From positions 1-64,000 of the forward strand of contig NZ_QEYO01000011.1 of the NCBI RefSeq assembly GCF_023718305.1: a DNA stretch of 64,000 nucleotides, written 5' to 3'. The position numbers were made by a program, and so were the translations under genes. The DNA is from Gramella sp. AN32 (GTDB taxonomy: Bacteria; Bacteroidota; Bacteroidia; Flavobacteriales; Flavobacteriaceae). The notes beneath the pieces are model-generated. The model had not been told where the DNA came from. It saw nothing but the letters and a program-made list of their open reading frames with translations, and ran no database searches. Of this stretch, positions 26,714-33,409 are shown piece after piece; position 1 is the stretch's first letter, and each line of letters starts with the position of its first letter.

Positions 26714-27733
26714 TAAAAGAAATCCGTCTTCTTTTTTAGCAATTTCCATTTTATCTTCCTGGTTTAGCAAAATGAGTGTCCCCGCTTTATGTTTAATACA
26801 AAAATCAATTAGCTTTCGGCTGTATACATGCAAGCGGTTACTTACATAATTTTTTTCCAGTTCAAAGAATCTTTCCACTGCTTTTGTTTTACGTTTACGA
26901 CCTTTTCCCGGTCTGCAATAGGTGGCCCCGCTTTGTGCCCTTTTTTGAGCAGCCTGTATGGCTAACCTTCTATATAGAAACTCTTCTCGACTGCCGATAC
27001 TAAGTGTTGCTTTTCCAGATTTCACTATAATAGGATACTCAAGAGATAAAGAAGCTTCTGCAATTACTTCCGGTTTCAGGCTATGCTTTTCTTTCTCAAA
27101 TTCAAATACGGCTAACAAATAAATTTTTTGTTTTTTCAGTTGAATTTTAGAGGTACATAGCTTGATTTTACCGGCTATTACCTGTTCCAGCAAGCTTCGT
27201 TTATCAGTATAATCCTTCCCTAAATACGTTTTCAGGGGAATGGAAAACAAGCGAAAACAGAATGCTTTTTTTTCTTCTTTATAAGATAATCCATGAATAC
27301 CTATCGGTCCAAAAGGAAAAGCGATATTCCTTCTGAAATTTGCCAGGGAGCGTTCTCCTCTACTGTATTCCGGCAAGTTGTTACGAAAGTTATTGATTAT
27401 ATTATTGTTCAGGTTGGCTAAAATGTTAGTAGGAATTTCCCCTTTAAAACGATCGGATACCACCCGGTAGGTGCAGTTCATTTTTGACCGATTGAGTATG
27501 CCGTCTTCAGCTTTTTTTTCATCCGCCAGCCTATATCTTATTCCTTCCGATAAATAAAGGAATTCTTTGATCCTTTCTTGCACGTACAGATGTGAAACAA
27601 TTAGATTAGCGGCCCTGAAGCTTCGGTTCTGCCAACGGTACAGCGTGTCATAAACCTCCTTTTTTTCTTCTTTGGTAGGGGCGTCCACCCGCAGTTGGAT
27701 CTTTCGGGTGAGTTTTATGGTATCTTTTCCCAT
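26633..27733 (-). CDS. Nuclease-dead Cas12f/TnpB-like RNA-guided DNA-binding protein (dCas12f)
   Basis: A 366-residue protein of TnpB/Cas12f ancestry. Residues ~1-215 are the recognition/wedge half (KIQLRVDAPTKEEKKEVYDTLYRWQNRSFRAANLIVSHLY; LANLNNNIINNFRNNL). The RuvC half is degenerate: the RuvC-I region EVIAEASLSLEYPIIVKSGK (~222-240) lacks the catalytic aspartate, the RuvC-II region AGTLILLNQEDKM (~317-329) lacks the glutamate, and the protein stops at AGIELIVD, just where the zinc finger and RuvC-III (D.N.A.RN) would follow. It should therefore bind but not cut DNA. It starts one base after the sigma-factor stop codon and is followed by three guide RNA units. The expected role is guide-directed recruitment of sigma factor and RNA polymerase to promoters. 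Confidence 0.85.
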   Translation of the reverse strand: MGKDTIKLTRKIQLRVDAPTKEEKKEVYDTLYRWQNRSFRAANLIVSHLYVQERIKEFLYLSEGIRYRLADEKKAEDGILNRSKMNCTYRVVSDRFKGEIPTNILANLNNNIINNFRNNLPEYSRGERSLANFRRNIAFPFGPIGIHGLSYKEEKKAFCFRLFSIPLKTYLGKDYTDKRSLLEQVIAGKIKLCTSKIQLKKQKIYLLAVFEFEKEKHSLKPEVIAEASLSLEYPIIVKSGKATLSIGSREEFLYRRLAIQAAQKRAQSGATYCRPGKGRKRKTKAVERFFELEKNYVSNRLHVYSRKLIDFCIKHKAGTLILLNQEDKMEIAKKEDGFLLRNWNYYELMTKIKYKASKAGIELIVD

Positions 27734-27734
27734 A

Positions 27735-28556
27735 TTATGCCGATTCTAATTGCTCCTCATGTTTCTCCTGCAGCAGCTTATAGGCAGCCATAAATTCCCT
27801 GTGGACTTCCTTTTGAGAAAGCTTCAGTTCTTTGGCAATGGCAGCAAAGGAGTACTGCCTTTCTGTACGCAGTTGTAAGACCTTTTCCTGTTTCTCGGTT
27901 ATTTTACCCTGTATCTTTACTAGCATTGGTTTAGGTTTTGAATCCAAATTGCTCCCTTGATGGATAATCTTTTTAATATCCTCGATCGCTCTTTTTACCT
28001 CGTTGCTGGTGTAGGTAATACTGGTTCCCATAGCCTGGGCAATGGCTTTATACTGAAAACCGTATTTTAAGCAGAGTTCAATTAAACGTCGTCTTTCGGG
28101 AGTAAGTAAAGGAAAGACACGGCTTACCCGGTCGAAAGCTTTTTGGTCGGTTTCCTGCCCCAGTAGATGCTCATCTTCTTCCTCCGGGTCATAAGCGTGC
28201 ATATATTCCTGGTAGTTCTCATAATATTCTAACCTGCCTATGTTCCTGTAAAAATTATTCTTAGGTCGTGTATAGTAATAGGTACAATCCCTTTTCATCA
28301 CATGGAGAAGGAAAAAGAAAATATGTTCTGCGTGTTCTATCCCGTCTCTATTCTCCCATAGCTTTAAAAAAGTATCCTGAAGGATGGTTTCTATAACAAA
28401 TTTATCATCGATAGTTTGTTTACCCACCCAAAAGATACTCCGACTATACCTGGCATAGATGTGTTCCAGGGCATCAGGATGACCTTGTTTTAATAATTCG
28501 AAATTACACTTTGACATAAGAGATCGCTTTAATGTTCTATAGGCAATATTTTTCAA
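27735..28556 (-). CDS. ECF sigma factor coupled to dCas12f
   Basis: A 273-residue ECF-type sigma factor, longer than the usual ~190. Region 2 is at ~16-90 (LKQGHPDALEHIYARYSRSIFWVGKQTIDDKFVIETILQDTFLKLWENRDGI). A linker with acidic DPEEEDEH precedes region 4 at ~140-200 (FPLLTPERRRLIELCLKYGFQYKAIAQAMGTSITYTSNEVKRAIEDIKKII). An added C-terminal region (~212-268) repeats an HTH-like pattern, KITEKQEKVLQLRTERQYSFAAIAKELKLSQKEVHREF, and may be the partner-binding or DNA-binding extra domain. No anti-sigma gene is adjacent, which fits activation by dCas12f rather than by an envelope signal. The TAA stop and next ATG are one base apart. Confidence 0.85.
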   Translation of the reverse strand: MKNIAYRTLKRSLMSKCNFELLKQGHPDALEHIYARYSRSIFWVGKQTIDDKFVIETILQDTFLKLWENRDGIEHAEHIFFFLLHVMKRDCTYYYTRPKNNFYRNIGRLEYYENYQEYMHAYDPEEEDEHLLGQETDQKAFDRVSRVFPLLTPERRRLIELCLKYGFQYKAIAQAMGTSITYTSNEVKRAIEDIKKIIHQGSNLDSKPKPMLVKIQGKITEKQEKVLQLRTERQYSFAAIAKELKLSQKEVHREFMAAYKLLQEKHEEQLESA

Positions 28557-28730
28557 CTCATAGGCAGATGGATTAAAACCATCTGAATTTGCAGCCTCTT
28601 GTAGGGATGAAACTGTGAAAATTTGGAAAATGTTCTTATTAATTCCTTGCGTTATTTAAACAAGAGGTTCAATAGAAATGCTAACTTTTTTCCCCGTAAT
28701 ATTCAAATATAAGCAAATAATGTAATCAAT

Positions 28731-28746
28731 GGTACAGGTACCTTTG
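28731..28746 (+). promoter_or_regulatory. Candidate operator/-10 of the small HTH gene
   Basis: The inverted repeat GGTAC-AG-GTACC (28731-28742) overlaps a TACCTTTG box (28739-28746) that fits TAnnTTTG. It lies 45 bases before the HTH start, in the divergent gap upstream of the sigma gene. Confidence 0.35.
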
Positions 28747-28791
28747 TTAAAATATTAAATATGTTTCTAATTGTAGTCTTAGAGATAAAGC

Positions 28792-29019
28792 GTGACTAGT
28801 AAAATAGAAACTTATATTATTGAAAGGGTAAGAGATAAAAGAAAAGAAAAATGTTTATCTCAAATGGCGCTATCTCAGAAGTTAGGATTAAGTGATAGTT
28901 TTATTTCTCATGTTGAATCAAAAACTCGACGCGCAAAATATAACATAATCCATCTAAACGAAATTGCATTAATATTGGAATGTTCCCCAAAAGATTTCTG
29001 GCCAGAAAATCCGCTATAA
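28792..29019 (+). CDS. Xre-type HTH regulator (GTG start)
   Basis: A 75-residue lambda-repressor-like HTH protein: ERVRDKRKEKCLSQMALSQKLGLSDSFISHVESKTRRAKYNIIHLNEIALILECSPKDFWPENP. The start is a GTG at 28792 (AAGCGTGACTAGT). It lies divergently from the sigma-dCas12f operon, with a 235-base intergenic region between them, and might regulate either side. An inverted repeat overlaps its own candidate -10. Confidence 0.75.
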   Translation: MTSKIETYIIERVRDKRKEKCLSQMALSQKLGLSDSFISHVESKTRRAKYNIIHLNEIALILECSPKDFWPENPL

Positions 29020-29348
29020 TTTATTTCGTGCTATAATTTGTGAAATTTTCCCTACTGATTAGGATTATCTTAGATATATTTCTTTACGGTTTTCCGTAAT
29101 CTTGTTTTATTTAGAATATTTAAATTGAACAAAACTGCGTTTATCTAGCCGAGTAGGATATTAAATTTATAAATTATTCGGAATAACGAGTTACCGCCAA
29201 TGCTAAAAGACAACATAGCGGTTATGGATAAACATGAGCACCTACTTCATAGCTTTCTTAACGGGCTGACAAAAATATTAGTGGAGCAGCACCCAAAAAA
29301 CGGGAGTAATCAAAAATCCATAAGAGTAGAAATATAAAATAATAAACA
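29020..29348. other. Intergenic region with a small hairpin
   Basis: No gene is seen. TTACGG-TTTT-CCGTAA at 29084-29099 is a perfect 6-bp hairpin followed by a T-rich stretch and could be a weak terminator of the HTH gene. The sequence at 29190-29300 has frame-broken coding-like texture but no product that I recognise. Confidence 0.35.
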
Positions 29349-29720
29349 ATGAAACTAAAAATCTTTTCAATAGTTTGGGCAGTAATATATCTTAGCTTCG
29401 GGCTCGGACTGCTTTTTATCCCTATTCAGCTCATGGCAATTTTTGGTGTAACACTTGACAGTGACGGCATCATGATGGCTCGCATACTCGGTGCAGCCTT
29501 GACCGCTTACGGCTTGACTTTTTGGCTGAATCGTAATCTCCCAGCGACAGACAAGGCTTGGCACAACCTTTTACTGACAAGTTTTATTTATAACATTGTT
29601 GTCATTCCTATTATGCTTATAGCGGTCCTTGACGGAGTGACTAACGCAATGGGTTGGATGCCTTTTGGACAGCATATTTTTCTCGCTGCGACTTTTGGCT
29701 ACTTCACTTTTAGAAATTAA
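29349..29720 (+). CDS. Small multi-pass membrane protein, hypothetical
   Basis: A 123-residue protein with four predicted membrane segments (IFSIVWAVIYLSFGLGLLFIPI; MMARILGAALTAYGLTFWL; LLTSFIYNIVVIPIMLIAVL; HIFLAATFGYFTF). It is similar in layout to small DUF4345-like proteins. It stands alone between the HTH gene and hsdM. The ATG is preceded by an A-rich AAATAATAAACA leader. No function can be assigned. Confidence 0.55.
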   Translation: MKLKIFSIVWAVIYLSFGLGLLFIPIQLMAIFGVTLDSDGIMMARILGAALTAYGLTFWLNRNLPATDKAWHNLLLTSFIYNIVVIPIMLIAVLDGVTNAMGWMPFGQHIFLAATFGYFTFRN

Positions 29721-29856
29721 CATTAAATAAAATTGACAGAGAAAGCGAACAACAAATACGAAGCAAAGGCGGAAACACCGTATTAAGTGGACAAATTTAA
29801 TTTACCAATGGATTTATCTTAAAACTACCTTATCACAAAATTCTCTCCAATTCCCT

Positions 29857-29864
29857 TATATTTG
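29857..29864 (+). promoter_or_regulatory. Candidate -10 box of the hsdM operon
   Basis: TATATTTG, 87 bases before the hsdM ATG, fits the TAnnTTTG consensus. A -33 TTG is not evident. Confidence 0.35.
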
Positions 29865-29951
29865 TTGTATTCCCACCCTACAGGGATATTTTAATCGCAG
29901 CGAAATTATATAATACTGACTGCTTAATAAAAAAGACCAATCTACCCATAC

Positions 29952-31559
29952 ATGGCAAAAGCAGACATTGATTTTGAAAAAGAACTCTGGGATGCAGCGA
30001 ACGAATTGCGCGGCGCGGTATCTGAGAATAACTATAAAAACTACATCCTTCCCCTTGTTTTCGTAAAGCACCTTAGCGAACGCTATGCCGTGGTGCGGGA
30101 GGAATTGAAGGAGCAGCTCAATGATCCTGAATCTGATTACTATACTACAGATAAAGAGGAGATCAATTACGTCCTGGAAGACCGGGATGAATACCGTTCT
30201 CGGAATACTTTTAAAATTCCTGAAACCGCTTCCTGGCAGTATTTGAAAGATAATGCCGAGCAGGATGATGTTAAGGTGAAGGTAGATGATGCCTTTGCTG
30301 TGATCCAGGAATTATTAACGGGCTATAACCCCCAGCTGGTGAATATTTTGCCGCGAATTTTTGTGCGGAGTGAACTATCTCCTAAACAAACCGGCGGAAT
30401 TATAAACCTCCTCTCCCACCCTAAATTTTCTGAAAAGGAAAATCCCGAAAGCGATATCCTGGGCCGTATCTATGAATATTACATTGGCCGCTTTGCAATG
30501 GCGGAAGGATCAGGTGCGGGACAATTCTTTACACCCGGAAGTATTGTTAGACTGCTGGTGGAAATATTGGAGCCTTTCAAAGGCCGTATCTTTGATCCGG
30601 CTTGTGGGAGTGGCGGTATGTTTGTGCAGAGTTTGAAATTTATTAAAGAACACGGCGGAAACAAAAAAGACATCGCGATCTACGGGCAGGAAATGACTGC
30701 ACAGACATTGCGATTGTGCCTTATGAACCTTATGCTGCGGGACCTTTCTTTTGATATTAAATTGGGAAATTCTTTGCTGGATGACAAATTCCCAAACCTG
30801 AAAGCCGATTATATCATTGCCAATCCGCCATTTAATGTGAGCAATTGGCATCCCGAAGATCTGCCCGATGGCGATCCCCGGTTATTTGGACCCAAAGAAG
30901 AATTTACTACAGATGGCAGCGCCAATTATATGTGGATGCAAACCTTCTGGCACCATTTAAGCGACACCGGGACTGCCGGAATAGTAATGGCAAACGGCGC
31001 GATGACCTCCAACAACAAGGGAGAGAAAAACGTGCGGCAGCATATGGTAGACAATTCTATGATAGATGCCATCGTTCGCCTGCCCGATAAGCTGTTCCTC
31101 ACCACCGGAATCCCCGCCTGCCTTTTCATCCTGAGCAAGAACCGCGATGGAAAAGACGGCACCCACCGTGAACGCAATAACGAGATCCTGTTCCTGGACG
31201 CCTCCAAAATGGGCACTATGGCCAGCAGGAAATTGCGGGTATTTAGTGATGATGATATTAATAAAATTGCTGAAACCTACCACAAATGGCGCAATGTAAC
31301 CCCGCAAGATGTCAGCCCGAGCGCAGTCGAGGGCTACCTTGACATTGAAGGTTTCTCTAAAGCAGCAACCATAGCCGAGGTTCAAAAACAAGATTACAAA
31401 CTCACCCCAGGCATCTACGTAGGCACTGAAGCCCAAGAAGACGACGGAATTCCTTTTGAAGAAAAGATGGAGGGTCTCAAGACCCAGTTATTAATGCAGT
31501 TCGAAAAAGGAGAGGAATTGAAAGAAAGGATCAAAGCAAATTTTGAAAAAATAGTTTAA
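29952..31559 (+). CDS. hsdM: Type I restriction-modification methyltransferase subunit
   Basis: HsdM, 535 residues, an N6-adenine methyltransferase. The N-terminal four-helix region (KADIDFEKELWDAANELRGAVSENNYKNYILPLVFVKHLSERY) is followed by AdoMet motif FDPACGSGGMFVQ near 215 and the catalytic NPPF in DYIIANPPFNVSNWH near 285. With HsdS it methylates the target; HsdR adds cleavage. A 26-bp interspersed repeat is read in frame as DVSPSAVEG near residue 456. It is separated from hsdS by three unrelated genes (31642-36822), which are visibly richer in A+T. Confidence 0.95.
   Translation: MAKADIDFEKELWDAANELRGAVSENNYKNYILPLVFVKHLSERYAVVREELKEQLNDPESDYYTTDKEEINYVLEDRDEYRSRNTFKIPETASWQYLKDNAEQDDVKVKVDDAFAVIQELLTGYNPQLVNILPRIFVRSELSPKQTGGIINLLSHPKFSEKENPESDILGRIYEYYIGRFAMAEGSGAGQFFTPGSIVRLLVEILEPFKGRIFDPACGSGGMFVQSLKFIKEHGGNKKDIAIYGQEMTAQTLRLCLMNLMLRDLSFDIKLGNSLLDDKFPNLKADYIIANPPFNVSNWHPEDLPDGDPRLFGPKEEFTTDGSANYMWMQTFWHHLSDTGTAGIVMANGAMTSNNKGEKNVRQHMVDNSMIDAIVRLPDKLFLTTGIPACLFILSKNRDGKDGTHRERNNEILFLDASKMGTMASRKLRVFSDDDINKIAETYHKWRNVTPQDVSPSAVEGYLDIEGFSKAATIAEVQKQDYKLTPGIYVGTEAQEDDGIPFEEKMEGLKTQLLMQFEKGEELKERIKANFEKIV
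31310..31335 (+). repeat. Interspersed 26-bp repeat, copy 2 (in hsdM)
   Basis: Matches the mnmE copy at 16995-17020 at 23 of 26 positions and contains GAGCGCAGTCGAGGGCT. It is translated as VSPSAVEG in a likely surface loop. Its presence inside island cargo shows that the repeat family, or the gene carrying it, has moved between related genomes. Confidence 0.6.
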
Positions 31560-31641
31560 AATTAAAAAAATGGCCTTTTAGCATAGAAGAATACATTGAG
31601 CACATTGTTGCCTGTAATTTGAAAAAACAGAATTGACCTAA

Positions 31642-33327
31642 ATGACACCAACACCAGAACAAGAAAAAGTATATAATTTTATAAAGTTCGATTCAAATCA
31701 TGGAATTATTGATGCGGTTGCTGGCTCTGGAAAAACTACAACCATAATTGAAAGCATAAGTTTTGTTGACAAAAATAAATCACTTCTTTTTTGTGCATTT
31801 AACAAAAGCATAAGAGACGAAATTCAAGAAAGAGTTTTAAGAAAAGGTAATAATAACATTGTTGTCAAAAACTTACATCAACTTGGTTTTGAAATATTAA
31901 AATCAAACACAGAGCGTCCATACAATGTTAAGCAGCGAAAATACAACGAATTGATTGCAGGTTCTGTTGAAAGCTACAACAAAGAATCTTTCTTCAGGTA
32001 TTTAAAACTTTACGATATAAGTTCTGAACCTGAAAATAGTTTTGAAAAAAGTCAGCTAACCAATTATTTCAATTCTTTCAAAAACAAACTTCTAGACTCG
32101 GTAGACAAATTTAGGTTGACATTAGCAAAAAACAATTTTTCAGACTTTAAAGAAATGGCAATTCATTTCAACATTATTGACCCAAATAAGACAAATGAAA
32201 AAATACTTGACAAGGTTATCGATATACTTTTCAAAGGAACAGAGCGTCTTTTAGCAGAAGGAAATAAAATTGCAAAAAGTCATAATATTATCGACTTGAC
32301 AGATATGCTTTACTTACCAAAAGTATTTGAACTTTATCCTATTAAAAGTTATGATATTCTCTTTGTTGACGAATGTCAAGATTTATCAAAGGCTCAACTG
32401 GCTATTGCATTAAAATATGTTAAAAAATCGGGCCGTGTAATTGCGGTTGGAGACCCTTATCAATCAATATATGGTTTTACAGGAGCAGACATTGAATCAT
32501 TTAGCAGGTTTGAAGATTTATTAAAAAATCATAATAAACTGACCTTGTCTTATTGTTTTAGATGTCCAAATAATGTAATTGAGTATGCACAAAATTTTAG
32601 AGCAGATATAAAGCCTTTTAAAGATAAAGATGGTGTTATTGAAAAACTTGAGTTTAACCAAGTTATTGAAGTTGCTAAAGATGGAGACTTAATGATCAGT
32701 CGAACTAAAGCACCTTTAACAACATTACTTTTTATTCTACTAGAAAATAACAGAAAAGTAAATATCCATCAAGACGATGTTAAAGAATTATTCAATGAAC
32801 TTCGTTTTTTGTTTTCAAAACAAGAATTAAATACGAGAAATGTATTTAAAAACAGCTATAATTTCTTTGAAAAAATCAAAGAAAGAAACATTTATTTTGT
32901 TGAGCAAAGAGCAAAAAAAATGTCTAATAAATCATTAAAGGATGAATTTATAAAAGAAGAAACCGAATATATAGAGAGAAGAATAAATTTTCTACAGAAA
33001 CAATCCTCTATTCATTTAGATGTTTCAACAATAAATGAATTAGTAAAAAGAATAGAAGGACTGGTAACTGAAAGTGAAGAAGCAATTAAGCTATCAACAA
33101 TTCACAAAGCTAAAGGTCTTGAAAATAAAAGAGTTTTTATATTGGATTATGATAAACTACCAATGAAGAAGGACAATCATAAACCTTGGGAAACAGTTCA
33201 AGAAAACAACCTAAAATATGTAGCACTCACACGAGCTAAAGAATCACTGTTTTTAGTAAATTCTTTAAAAGAAGATGTTGAAACCGATGAAGGAAATTTA
33301 TTTGATGAATTAGATGATATATGGTAA
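31642..33327 (+). CDS. UvrD/PcrA-like superfamily 1 helicase
   Basis: A 561-residue SF1A helicase-like protein. Motif I is GIIDAVAGSGKTTTII near 24-32, motif II DILFVDECQDLSKAQLAI near 236, motif III AVGDPYQSIYGFTGADIESF near 262, motif IV-V STIHKAKGLENKRVFI near 487, and motif VI KYVALTRAKESLFLV near 530. It is shorter than housekeeping UvrD. It lies within the type I operon and upstream of the PHP-SMC ATPase, suggesting a DNA-end or phage-DNA sensing role in defence. The start ATG at 31642 follows an 82-base gap after hsdM. Confidence 0.85.
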   Translation: MTPTPEQEKVYNFIKFDSNHGIIDAVAGSGKTTTIIESISFVDKNKSLLFCAFNKSIRDEIQERVLRKGNNNIVVKNLHQLGFEILKSNTERPYNVKQRKYNELIAGSVESYNKESFFRYLKLYDISSEPENSFEKSQLTNYFNSFKNKLLDSVDKFRLTLAKNNFSDFKEMAIHFNIIDPNKTNEKILDKVIDILFKGTERLLAEGNKIAKSHNIIDLTDMLYLPKVFELYPIKSYDILFVDECQDLSKAQLAIALKYVKKSGRVIAVGDPYQSIYGFTGADIESFSRFEDLLKNHNKLTLSYCFRCPNNVIEYAQNFRADIKPFKDKDGVIEKLEFNQVIEVAKDGDLMISRTKAPLTTLLFILLENNRKVNIHQDDVKELFNELRFLFSKQELNTRNVFKNSYNFFEKIKERNIYFVEQRAKKMSNKSLKDEFIKEETEYIERRINFLQKQSSIHLDVSTINELVKRIEGLVTESEEAIKLSTIHKAKGLENKRVFILDYDKLPMKKDNHKPWETVQENNLKYVALTRAKESLFLVNSLKEDVETDEGNLFDELDDIW

Positions 33328-33409
33328 AAGAACTACAATTACTCATATCCGAGACATAAGCGGTAATTTCAAAACGAATAGCAAGAATATAATATTGAAA
33401 AAGAAATAA

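Noticed and set aside
26633..27733. An active IS605/IS607-type tnpB transposon
   Set aside because: No tnpA, no transposon ends, and the zinc finger, RuvC-III and catalytic acids are missing; it is coupled to a sigma factor.
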